Part shown: positions 10,131 through 20,413 of the stretch, one piece after another
How positions within the stretch are numbered: position 1 is the stretch's first letter
Layout of the letters: every line of letters begins with the position of its first letter
Origin: Chromera velia
Lineage: Eukaryota > Sar > Chromeraceae
Direction: 5' to 3'
Length of the DNA: 26,590 bases
NCBI GenBank assembly: GCA_018398765.1
Contig: JAHBMJ010001751.1
Location: 1-26,590 of the forward strand
Notes under the pieces: model-generated
The model's database searches: none
What the model was told of the DNA's origin: nothing
Seen by the model: only the letters and a program-made list of their open reading frames with translations
Program-made: the position numbers and the translations under genes

Positions 10131-12345
10131 GTTCGAATGTGACTGTATATCCAGATATATACATCACAAGAATGCAAGCCGTGACGTAACCATCCCAGGC
10201 CGGCAGTGAACCCTAGCAGTGAACCTTGGAACAAACGCGAAACATAAATTCAAGTTCAATTCAATCCAATCCACTCTTTTGAATTCAATCCAATGCATAC
10301 ACGTAAAAAAACGTCGTATTCAATCGAACCCACAGGCAAATCAACAACCATGCATGCAGAGAAAGAGCCAAACATGGCAAGTTAGCATGCAGCATGCCTT
10401 CATTCCTAGCTTCATTCTCAAAGCTTTGCATGACAAGCCGGAACAAGAATACATGCAAAAGTCTAGGCAAAAGTGAGACAACACCAGAACCCCAAAGGAA
10501 GAAAAGAAGAAAGAACGGTCCACCGTATGACCGCTTGCCGACCCACCGTATGGCGGCAGGTCTTTTACGCTCTCTCAGCCTCGACAGCAACGAAAGTGGA
10601 GGGGGCTTACCGAAACATCCCTGGTCAGGGGTCTTCATAACGGCGGTGCGGATCCGCATTGCTGACTGCGCAAGGCACAAGGCACTCAGAGTGGCACTTT
10701 GACCCCACCCTTATCACTACGCAGCAAGCCACCTGCCGGCATAGTATATGTACATCAGTCATGCCATGACCCTTGCATGAAGAGTCAGGCAGACCAGAAA
10801 CATATAACTCGAAGAACCAACATGTATAGAAGACATGTGGTCAACGATACCATACTCACCCTCAAACATTCGCGCCGTTTCATTAGCGTCCTCAAGAATA
10901 TGATAAGACCGAAAAGAAGAAAGAAAGGGGAACTGACGCGTCTCTCTATAAACATGACACGATCCTTTGGGCTGTTGCATGCGTACGCACAGAAGGACGG
11001 ACGGACAGACGACCAATTGAGGTGTATGCAAAGAAGTTCAACGAGAGAACATAACTGCATACGAATGGACCAAGAAAGAAAAGAACCCAACCAAATTTTA
11101 AGAGGAACAGAATGAGCGAGGCTTCTGTTTGATCGCATGCCCTTCGATCGTTTTTCTCTTCATTCGATCCTTTACAGTCACACGGTCTAAGCTTTGTCGA
11201 AGACGACTGCAAAGGTTTTCTTGAAGTTCCTACAGTTGATGACCTTGAAGAAGAGCGCAGCGGCAGAGGAGGTGAGGTCGTCAAGATGCCGTGCAGGATG
11301 TCCAAGCAATCGAACTCTAACGAGACGTCTCGAAGTTCTCCTCCCTCTCTTCTCAGCCACTTGAAGGACCGAACGGAGTTCAGAAAGGAAACGGGTGTGA
11401 AGAGTGCACGGCAAGGTCCCTGAAGTATCTCTCGTAGAACGGGTAGGCGTAGTCTGCTTGCTCTCTTCGAAGAAAAACGATAGTCGAGGAAAGAGTTCAC
11501 CTCAAAAAGCGATCAGGTCTGTTGGTCATCCTCACGAGCATGAACAGGTGGGCAGTGACGGCACTCCTTGTCTTTCTCGTTCGTGGCCATCTTTGGCTAT
11601 CTCTTTGCACGATGAACGCGTTGTTCTCTTCGTGGTTCAGACACACCTCCTCGTTAATAATCCATCCCCGAGCCGCTGCAAGCCGGAGACGGGAAAAGAA
11701 AGAGGCACAAGAGGGAGGAGACGGTAACTGTGACTCGGAAAAAAAGATACCAGAGATGCCCATGTAGGCAGAAACACAGAAGAAATCCTTCAAGAAACGA
11801 ATGCGATGACTCAGACTTTGTGTTTCGAACGGCAGAAGTCTAAACAAGCCACGATTTAAATTGGAGATAGAGGAGACAAGAAGGAGAGGAAAGGTAGCTG
11901 ATGACCCATCCGCAGGACTCTCCGTCATCCTTCCTTGCGATGGGACCAGCGCGTTCCTGCTCTTCACAGAGGGCTCAAGAATCGTTCTGCAGCTCCTCCT
12001 GCACGTTCTTGGAGGCAGACTGAGCAGAAGATAGAGCGAGGAGACTCCATTGTTGACCGATCACGTCTCCTCAACACCATGAGAAGTCCTGTTGGAGACA
12101 ATGGGAAGGCAAGCCCTGGAGTTCTCCTGCTGCGTCTCATGTTTGGCAAGAACACAGTGAGGGCGAATGTCCTTCACAGGGACAGGGAAATGAAACTTTG
12201 AGAGGAGACAAGAGACTGCGAATTGTTGCAGTAAGGATATTTCAAAAATCGTAAGGAAACGATTGAATGAGCTTTCGGTTGCTTCACGTTGCCTCCCCAT
12301 GGTAATCCTTTTCACTTTTTTGTGTTTCTTCTTTGAAGTGATGTA
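10131..12345 (+). repeat. left arm of the long inverted repeat
   Basis: This arm pairs with the reverse complement of 13490-15719. A 138-codon open frame at 10699-11115 is kept at the same length in the right arm (14729-15145, minus), but the opposite strand is also open in both arms, so the openness need not mean coding. Confidence 0.85.
11187..12315 (-). pseudogene. possible decayed element-encoded gene, left arm copy
   Basis: Read outward from the core on the minus strand, this stretch holds several short protein-like frames in different phases. They start with one beginning MGRQREATESSFN at 12315, continue with one containing NHEENNAFIVQRD (about 11600), and end with FFKVINCRNFKKTF before a TAG at about 11187. 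The same pieces occur in the same order in the right arm with many residue changes. They may be exons or frameshifted remnants of one element protein. No family is recognised and coding status is unproven. Confidence 0.3.
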
Positions 12346-12410
12346 GTTTCGATTTGCTGTCTCTCAGAACTAGAAAGGTGGCCTCTTTGAGGGCTTAAGA
12401 ACGTTTGCTG

Positions 12411-12826
12411 CCAGACTGAAAGATGTTGTGCAAGAATTTAATTTCGAAAATGAAAATTTATATAAATTTACTGTATGTGATCAGGTCAGAAAAGGGAATT
12501 TACTGGTCAGAGATTTGGAAAAGAGCCATATCAGCTAATCTTTACGGGGCCATTTTTCAGTGGCCACGGCATGCCATGCCGCCCACGCCGCAGGGGTGGC
12601 CGTAAATTTTTTTGTGGCGGCTTGAAGGCGTGTGTAAGTTCCAACGTGCCGCCTTGTGGCCCTGTAAAAGTCAGCTAGGGGGGCTCTTTTTCAAACTTTT
12701 GACCGGAAAGTTCCCTTTTTCGACTTCTTCGTACGCAGTAATCCGTGACGAGAATTTTCACAAAAAAAAAATCAATATTTTTTTTTCGTGCGTGGTCTTG
12801 CAACATCTTTCAGTCTGCCTCTAAGG
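12411..12826. mobile_element. nested ~415-bp fold-back (MITE-like) element
   Basis: The left end CAGACTGAAAGATGTTG (from 12411) recurs inverted at about 12800-12820, and imperfect pairing continues inward through GGGAATTTACTGGTCAG-type sequence and AAAAGAGCC to a GC-rich loop near 12570-12640. The whole stretch would fold into one long hairpin. No open frame is present, as expected for a non-autonomous element. No clear target-site duplication is visible. Confidence 0.65.
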
Positions 12827-13379
12827 CCTGGCACTTATATTGGGTTACAGGTTTCAACACCCCCTATACATAAGGGTATACCCCCCTGTAATGTTACCTT
12901 TACTTCAAAAGTGGCCCCAATCGATCAATCTCATCAGGTTATGTCTAAAAATATTGAAAACATCTTCTGTTGATTGAGGTTATATGAGAAACTGACGAAA
13001 AACGATGTGTCCCTTTCACTTTGTAGCCAAACCCCTTGTAACCTTCTAACCTGTAACCTAAAATGGCCCTCTTCAAAAGTGATGTAACCTTCGTCTACAT
13101 GTATTTTAAAGTGTTTTTGAAGTGATTTGAAGAGTTTTTGAAAGTTGACTTTTTGGTTAGTTACGGACCTCAAGACCGCCTGTAACCTTGTAACTTGTAA
13201 CCTTGCAAGGGGACATATATAATAAGAGGTGTAACCTCATGTAACCACATAAGCTATACAGTAAAAGTGATTGATTTCGAAGTAACTTAACAATGTCATG
13301 CCGGACCTCCAGCTTGTGTGAAAAGCTCGTCCAAATGTTTTTTAGTTCATTTTTTATGTCATTTTTGCACTTGTAACCC

Positions 13380-13388
13380 TATATAAGC
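13380..13388 (+). promoter_or_regulatory. TATA-like box facing the right arm
   Basis: TATATAAG lies 36 bases before the ATG at 13424, which opens a 119-codon frame into the right arm. The arrangement resembles a core promoter for an element transcript but is supported only by the motif and spacing. Confidence 0.3.
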
Positions 13389-13423
13389 CCAAGAGTGCCC
13401 CTCCCTACATCTGCCTGCATTAT

Positions 13424-14657
13424 GCCTGCACACAAACGTTCTCAAGCCACCTTCTTTCCAGTTCTGAGAGAAAGAGTTGATCAAAACCACACTTTTTCAA
13501 AGAAAAAAGATAAAAGAGCGCAAAGGATTGCTATGGGGAGGCAATGCGAAGCAACCAAGTGCTCATTCAATCATTTTCTTGCGATTCTTGAAATGCCCTT
13601 GCTACAACAATTTCCAGTCTCTTGTCTCTTCTCAAAGTTTTATTTCCCTGTCCCTGTGAAGGACATTTGCTCTCGTGGCACTCTCACCAACCATGAGACG
13701 TATAACAGGAGGACTTCAGGGCCTGTCTTTCCATCGTGTCCAACGAGGTCACGACGTACATCCCATGGCGTTAAGACGTGATCGGTCGACAAGAATGAAA
13801 GCGCTAGAGTCTCTTCGCTCCTCCATCTGCTCAGTCTGCCTCCAAGAACGTGCAAGAAGAGATGCAGAACGATTCCTGAGCCCTCTGTGAAGAGCGGGAA
13901 CGCGCTGGTCCCATCGCAAGGAAGGATCACGGAGAGTCCTGCGGATGGGTCATCAGCTTCCTTTCTTCTCTTTCTTGTCTCCTCCATCTCTACTTCTGCT
14001 GTTCGAAACACAAAGTCTGAGTCATCGCATTCGTTTCTTGAAGGATTTCTTCTGTGTTCCTGCCTACATGGGCGTCCCTGGTATCTTTTCTTCCGAGTCA
14101 CAGTTACCGTCTCCTCCCTCTTGTGCCTCTTTCTTTTCCCGTCTCCGGCTTGCAGCGGCTCGGGGATGGACTATCAACGAGGAGGTGTATCTGAACCACG
14201 AAGAGAACAACGCGTTCATCGTGCAAAGAGATAGCCGAAGACGGCCACGAACGAGAAAGACAAGGAGTGCCGTCACTGCCCACCTGTTCATGCTCGTAAG
14301 GATGACCAACAGACCTGATCGCTCTTTGAGGTGAACTCCTTCCTCGACTATCGCTTTTCTTCGAAGAGAGCAAGCAGACTACGCCTACCCGTTCTACGAG
14401 AGATACTTTAGGGACCTTGCTGTGCATCTAGGCCGTGCACTCCTCGCACCGGTCTCCTTTCTGGACTCCGTTCGGTCCTTCAAGTGACTGAGAAGGGAGG
14501 GAGGAGAACTTCGAGATGTCTCGTTGGAGTTCGATCGCTTGGACATCCTGCACGGCATCTCGACGACCTCACCTCCTCTGCCGCTGCGCTCTTCTTCAAG
14601 GTCATCAACTGTAGGAACTTCAAGAAAACCTTCGCGGTCGTCTCCGATAAAGCTTAG
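13424..14657 (+). pseudogene. possible decayed element-encoded gene, right arm copy
   Basis: An ATG at 13424 opens a 119-codon frame (to 13781) containing MGRQCEATKCSFNHF. Frames in other phases then carry a CSVCLQERA segment (to 13890), NHEENNAFIVQRD (about 14200) and FFKVINCRNFKKTF ending at TAG 14655-14657. Each piece has a counterpart in the left arm. Premature stops and phase changes mean it is either spliced or dead. I recognise no transposase, helicase or reverse transcriptase motif. Confidence 0.3.
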
Positions 14658-15719
14658 ACCGTGTGACTATAAAGGATTGAATGAAGAGAAAAACGATCGA
14701 AGGGCATGTGATCAAACAGAAGTCTCGCTCATTCTGTTCCTCTTAAAATTTGGTTGGGTTCTTTTCTTTCTCGGTCCATTCGTATGCAGTTATGTTCTCT
14801 CGTTGAACTTCTTTGCATACACCTCAATTGGTCGTCTGTCCGTCCGTCCTTCCGTGTGTACGCATGCAACAGCCCAAAGGATCGTGTCATGTTTATAGAG
14901 AGACGCGTCAGTTCCCCTTTCTTTCTTCTTTTCGGTCTTATCATATTCTTGAGGACGCTAATGAAACGGCGCGAATGTTTGAGGGTGAGTATGGTATCGT
15001 TGACCACATGTCTTCTATACATGTTGGTTCTTCGAGTTGTATATTTCCGGTCTGCCTGACTCTTCATGCAAGGGTTGTGGCATGACTGATATACATACGC
15101 TATGCTGGCAGGTGGCTTGCTGCGTAGTGATAAGGGTGGGGTCAAAGTGCCACTCCGAGTGCCTTGTGCCTTGCGCGGTCACTAATGCGGATCTGCACTG
15201 CCGTTATGAAGACCCCTGACCAGGGATGTTTCGGTAAACCCCCTCCACTTTCGTTGCTATCGAGGCTAGAGAGCGTAAAAGACCTGCCGCCATACGGTGG
15301 GTCGGCAAGCGGTCATATGGTGGACCGTTTTTTCTTCTTTTCTTCCTTTGGGGTTCTGGTGTTGTCTCACTTTTGCCTAGACTTTTGCACGCATTCTTGT
15401 TCCGGCTTGTTATGCAAAGCTTTAAGAACGAAGCTAGGAATGAAAGCATACTGCTAACTTGCCATGCTTGGCTCTTCCTCTACATGGTCGTTGATTTGCC
15501 TGTGGGTTCGATTGAATACGTGCCCACATTGGATTGGATTCAGAAAATTGGATTAAATTGAATTGAACTTGAATTTATGTTTCGCGTTTGTCCCGAGGTT
15601 CACTGCTAGGGTTCACTGCCGGCCCAGGATGGCTACATCACGGCTTGCATTCCTGTGATATATATATATATATATATATATATCTGGGTATAGTACCTGA
15701 TATACAGTCACATTCGAAC
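13490..15719 (-). repeat. right arm of the long inverted repeat
   Basis: Its reverse complement matches 10131-12345. Most differences from the left arm in the stretch I compared by eye (about 10.48-10.81 kb) are transitions, several at CG dinucleotides. Near its outer end it has acquired an AT microsatellite (15658-15683) where the left arm has only a short ATATATAC. Confidence 0.85.
15658..15683. repeat. AT dinucleotide microsatellite
   Basis: Thirteen AT units lie inside the outer end of the right arm. The left arm has only two or three at the equivalent place, so the run expanded after the arms diverged. Confidence 0.95.
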
Positions 15720-16348
15720 CTTACATTGTACTTTAATAGCATTGTATATTTAATAAAACGCTGTGGCTGGTAGTGTGGCTGTTTAAATATTAGACTTCAT
15801 TAAATTTCCTTTATATAATTTATGATATATCACTAGATAGATCAGGACATAGAAATTTAACTAAAAAGCTAGTTCAAAACTTTTTTTCAAGATTTTTAAT
15901 TAAACAATTCAACTTAGTTTTATGATTGTTCGATTCCTAGTTCGATTCGCAGCTTCAATCGCCTTAATTATTTTGATTATTCTAAGACTAATGATACAGT
16001 ATCACATGCACGTCATGCATGATAATCTGTAAACGATATGTATAGTACTAGACATAATAAAATCAATTTATAATCTATATTATAACCATTTAAGCAACAC
16101 GTCTTAACACAATCAAGGCAAACCCTAGGGCAAACCATTGGTTTTCAATACACATCAATATCAGATTATTATCAATTATGTATATAAAAAATCTCACGCT
16201 GAAATTCCTTGGTTTTGAAAGACTTTTCCAGACAGCAACGTACTAGTTTACTCATTTATCTTACCATATGAGCTGCACCTGGAGCTATGCTATTTACGCT
16301 ACATTTTTTTCTTTTTGTCAACCACTGCAATTCATAACACAGTTCTTT
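15720..16348. other. AT-rich gene-free DNA
   Basis: A strongly AT-rich stretch with many stops in all frames. I see no RNA gene. Words such as TTCGATTC occur but no tRNA cloverleaf can be drawn. The part near 16348 includes the 3' untranslated region of the minus-strand coiled-coil gene. Confidence 0.5.
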
Positions 16349-18044
16349 TTATCGTTTGTGCCCCTTCTTGGTTGATAGCGCGTGCCCTTTTTTTGGACCA
16401 TCCTTAGCAGAATTAAGATCCGTTAAGCTCCGGACCTCTCCGAGCGTTGTACCTGCTGGTCCCTGGTCAGGTTCACTCTGTTGCATGTAAATGGATCTGG
16501 TCAGGTCTCCTGCTAGAATGATGTCCTCAATGTTCGAAGGATACTCCAGTCGCATGCCCTGGCTCTGGGCCTTCAACTTCCACCACTGCAAATGAGACAG
16601 ATACCAAGATTCAGGCTCAAGGAAGAAAACTTTTAGTACAAGAAGAAAAGGAAGGAGGGAAGATGGTAGGAGTTCTTCAAGAGAGAGACACGCCAGTGAC
16701 CAATGATCGAGAAAGAGACTGACCAGCAGTTTTTTCTTTTCCATGTCCAGACTTTTCTCTCTTGCCTCCAAAGATGCGATTCGCTTCTCGTATTCCCTCA
16801 CTCGACCTCTGCAGGCAGATCAACCATCAGTTTGGAACACGGGAACGAAGAAAAAATCAGAGAAGCACAGAAGCGAAAGGAGGGAAGATTTATGGTGGCA
16901 AGCATGCAATGACGAAACATAGAACGCAAGGAAGGGAGGAGGGGGAAAAATGGGAGAGTGTGAAATGAGAAGCCTGCATACACCTGAGAACAGACAGAGG
17001 TGCAGATGCACACCCGTCACTTTCAACGACAAGAACAATGCAAACATGCACTCACATGCACGCACTTGCTCTCTCTTTCTGTTTGTCTCTCACTCTTTCT
17101 CTTTGTCTTCCCCCCCCCTCTCTATCTGTTTCCTGTTTTGGTGGGGTTCCATTTAGCGACCTGTCTGTCTGCCTCTCTGTAGTCTGTCTACTTTTCACAA
17201 GCCTTTTAGACAGGTAGGTGCACCGACGCCATTTGTGCCTACTGTTTTTTTCCCCCTTGAATTCTCGTTGTTCTCACATGTCCCTCTCTCGACATTCTTT
17301 CTCCTTTCCAGTCTATCCCCCTATTCACTCACTTGAGGGCCTCATTTTGTCCCAAGAGATTCACTGTGGAGATGTCGTCAGGGTCCTGTGATTGTACGTC
17401 CATGCAGCAGCAGCGTGAGCGAACAGGAAGATGAGGGCGCATGACGACCAAACGGGGGGGGATGGAGAGAGAGGAGTGACCTGCTGCCTGCCTGCGTGCT
17501 TTGCAGCAAAAAGTCCACGATTCCTCGCTTTTCCTCTCATCTGCCTCTTTCACTATTCCTGTCAATGGGCAGAGGCTCCAACAGAAGGAATAGAAATCGT
17601 GTTTCCCTGTGGTCTTCACACTCTTTCTCAAAAACTTGGAATACATTTCATCGCTCTACCAAGAAATGACCGACCACTCCACGAACACACACAGGGGGCT
17701 GGAGGTGCCCAAAATCATGTCCGTCACTTTCTGAAAGGAAGCCACGTACGTATGAATAAACAAGGAAGAGGACATGAAGGCAGTGGGGGAGAAAGCAGAA
17801 AAGGAAAACGCACTGAACAAACACCCCACAATCCGCAATCGACCCACACACCTCTACACTGGCCCTCCGAGCCCGGGGAGCGGCTTGAGGGGGCGCATTT
17901 GCACTTCCCCTTCCGCTCACTCCTCCTGCACGCAAAAGACGGAAGTGAGAGAGTGACCGAGGGAAGAGGAGAGAATGGGAATTCGCCTGGCTGAGGATCG
18001 AAGGGGGCGCATGAGAAGACGAGTGAATGAGATTTATGGAGGGA

Positions 18045-18090
<46 letters not shown>

Positions 18091-18102
18091 TACACCCATA
18101 CT

Positions 18103-18200
<98 letters not shown>

Positions 18201-18265
18201 CACACACGCACACACACGCACACACACGTACACACACACACATACACACACATACACACACATAC

Positions 18266-18316
<51 letters not shown>

Positions 18317-19784
18317 ATCCCCATTTACAATCGCATGCATGGATACGCTCCCTTTCAGTCTTACCCGGCAGCTCAAGGGTCAGTGCGGCAAGTCTGTCTG
18401 TTTTGTGCAGCTCTGACACGGCAACTGTTCGTGACCTGCGCAGACAAGACACATGGACGTTTTTCTTTTCAGGAACAGAAGTCTCCTAGTTCTCCGGCTT
18501 TCCAACGCAGACATTGTTTATGTGAACGACAGACAGAAACTCTCACCCGACGGTACCTGCAGTTTTGGGGTCTGTATGAGCAAGAAAGAAGGAAACTATG
18601 TAAGAAAGAAAGAAAGAAAGAAACCAGCAGCTGATTTTACAACAACGTATGAGGCAGAAGAAAGGACGAAACTGGATGGATGGAAGTCGCACAAATTTAT
18701 CTAACTTTGCGAATCAGAAAAGGCTAAGTTAGTTGCACAAGCAGAGACAGACACCTTTTGCGATTCTGCTGACCGAGTTACTCTCCTTTCTGGTTTGGAT
18801 TGAGAGACCATGACCTCATCCTCCTCCTGAAAAGTCGCGTTCCCCCCTGCACTCCGTCTGGACCTCTGGGAGACCCCAAGGTTGAGGGACTTGGAGGGGG
18901 AGCTTTTGTCCTTCAATCCGAACTCACTCACCGGGTCTGTCTGACAAAAGTTGTCACTCAGCACTTTCCCTGATCAGAGGAGGAAAAAAGAGAGGGGCAA
19001 ACCACGCAGAACAGAAAAACATTCAGGGATGGGCGCAATCATCTTCTTTCAGGTTGTCACTTGTCTGGCACTGCTTGACTTTCTGAAAAAGAAACGGAAA
19101 CATGAGGGGGAAAGACTCGTATACTCTGTCTGTCGGGCCGGCTCACTAGTAGACTGACTGACAGACTGAGTCGCTGGCTCACAGACCACTCACAGATTAA
19201 CGGTCAAGCTAACACATTGACTGCTTGACTGGCTATGTGGCTAAATAACGAGCTCCAGCTCACAATATTCAAGGACAAGAAAACGGCCTGTTGCGGCAAT
19301 AAGCTGACTCACGTCTTTGTCCCTCCTTTCGTTCTATTTGCGCATCTTTCGGGTTTCCAACGGTCTGTTTCATCTGCGCGACCTCATTCTCGAGTGCCTT
19401 GGTTGCTCTTTTGTGGTTCTGCACGGCCACTGTGGACTCCAGAAGGGTCTTCTCGGAGAGAAGCAGGTCATCAAAGTTGGTATCAAACTCTCTCCCAAGA
19501 GAGAGAAAAGTCTGGTCAATCAGAGATTTGAAGGCCTCCCTACCGACATACGGTTTTGAAGGGTCGGCAGAATGAGGAGAGTGTTCGCGCAAAGGGGGAC
19601 CGGGAGGTCCCAAGGAAGCATCCATCCCCGTCAATTGGTTTGAATCTAGCTGTGTGATGAAATCAATCACTGCATAGGTGCTGAGGTGAAGGTCGCTCGA
19701 AGATTGGAGTTCATGCCAGTGCGCTGGAAGAGGACTGAGTCTGCTGAGAGATTTAGAGCGCTTTCCAGGAGCACATTCACACAT
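16349..19784 (-). CDS. coiled-coil protein, eight exons, function unknown
   Basis: My model on the minus strand joins 19784-19313, 18969-18755, 18571-18547 (25-nt micro-exon), 17925-17852, 17730-17671, 17385-17333, 16808-16724 and 16585-16349. All phases agree, giving 406 residues and a TAA stop. The outer exons are well supported: donors GTGAGT at 19312 and 17332 and GTCAGT at 16723, with CAG acceptors. The second exon's donor (18754), the fifth's (17670) and the micro-exon are less sure. Residues about 70-155 are helical and charged, with segments such as SEKTLLESTVAVQNHKRATK, and read like a coiled coil. A second heptad-like stretch, REYEKRIASLEAREKSLDME, lies near residue 300. The middle is Ser-, Ala- and Pro-rich. 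No enzyme motif or membrane helix is seen, so a structural or cytoskeletal role is a guess. The start ATG follows an in-frame TGA near 19818. The gene diverges from the neighbour starting at 20414. Confidence 0.62.
18050..18313. repeat. ~265-bp CA microsatellite inside an intron
   Basis: Nearly pure CA dinucleotides with scattered CG and TA interruptions lie in the predicted intron between 18546 and 17926 of the coiled-coil gene. The long His/Thr or Cys/Val open frames across it are products of the repeat, not genes. Confidence 0.97.
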
Positions 19785-20413
19785 TTCTCTAAAATCATAC
19801 GAATATGAGTGTGCACCTCATCTCAATACGTACGTATGTATCGATGATACATGCGCCGATATATCGAATCAGGCATATATATATCGGTCCGGAGGTGTTG
19901 CGCTCACGTGATCGAGCTATAGCACGTGTTGCATTCGATCATGGCGTTGCTTCACATTCGTGTTGCGCGTGTTGCTCGTGTTGCTCAAGCAACAGCCAGT
20001 GTTCAAGCAACACCGGGCCGCGTTGCATGGGACGGCTGGCCTGGCAAGCAACACCTGGCAAGCAACACTTCCGAGCATCTATCGAGCATCTGCACGCAAC
20101 ATGCAACACCTGTGCAGGCGTTTCGCAAGTAGCAGCAAGTGTTGCTCACGACGGACGGTACAAGCGAATAATCGGATCGTTTTTCCATCTGAGATATATC
20201 CCTCATGCAGTGGCTTTCACAAATATATATTGACGGCAGTCTCACTCCGGCCGCTTTGGAGATCAGGAAAGCGATGCTTGCTCATTGGTCAACCACAGTA
20301 GACTTCGTTCGGCAGGTAGGCACATATATATTCGGCTACATACCCTTCATTCTGAAAGTTCAACTCCGCATCCAACAAGAGTTGCAAGGCAGCTCCTCTT
20401 CGTGTTCAGCAGC
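19785..20413. promoter_or_regulatory. divergent promoter region with GTTGC/GCAAC cluster
   Basis: The region separates two genes transcribed away from each other. It contains ATATAT-rich words at about 19857-19885 and 20221-20230 and, between 19928 and 20145, thirteen copies of the pentamer GTTGC or its complement GCAAC in both orientations. Chance would give less than one in that length. This is a candidate shared regulatory cluster, but it could also be decayed repeat DNA. Confidence 0.45.

Larger units (their letters stand above)
12346..13489. other. core of the inverted-repeat element
   Basis: This central stretch has no counterpart within either arm. Its left part holds a nested fold-back element (12411-12826). 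Its right part (12844-13377) is AT-rich with a dozen GTAAC/GTTAC words. A TATATAAG-like box lies at about 13381, followed by an ATG at 13424 that opens toward the right arm. Confidence 0.6.
10131..15719. mobile_element. 5.6-kb element with ~2.2-kb inverted arms (fold-back-like)
   Basis: The left arm (about 10131-12345) and the reverse complement of the right arm (about 13490-15719) match throughout. The outermost shared words are GTTCGAATGTGACTGTATAT, and a shared GCCGGCAGTGAACCCTAGC lies just inside. By eye the outer arms agree at roughly 94 percent, and the inner 400 bases less well. No transposase is recognised. It could be a fold-back type transposon with long terminal inverted repeats, or two head-to-head copies of one element. 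No clear target-site duplication was found at the ends I chose, so the limits are approximate. Confidence 0.85.

Noticed and set aside
15900-15970. Possible tRNA from GTTCGATTC-type words
   Set aside because: No acceptor stem or anticodon arm can be drawn around them.
17460-17565. Extra exon for the coiled-coil gene
   Set aside because: A CAG acceptor and GTCACT donor bracket a charged frame, but its phases do not fit either neighbouring exon.
17648-18634. Long Cys/Val and His/Thr ORFs on both strands
   Set aside because: They are translations of the CA microsatellite.
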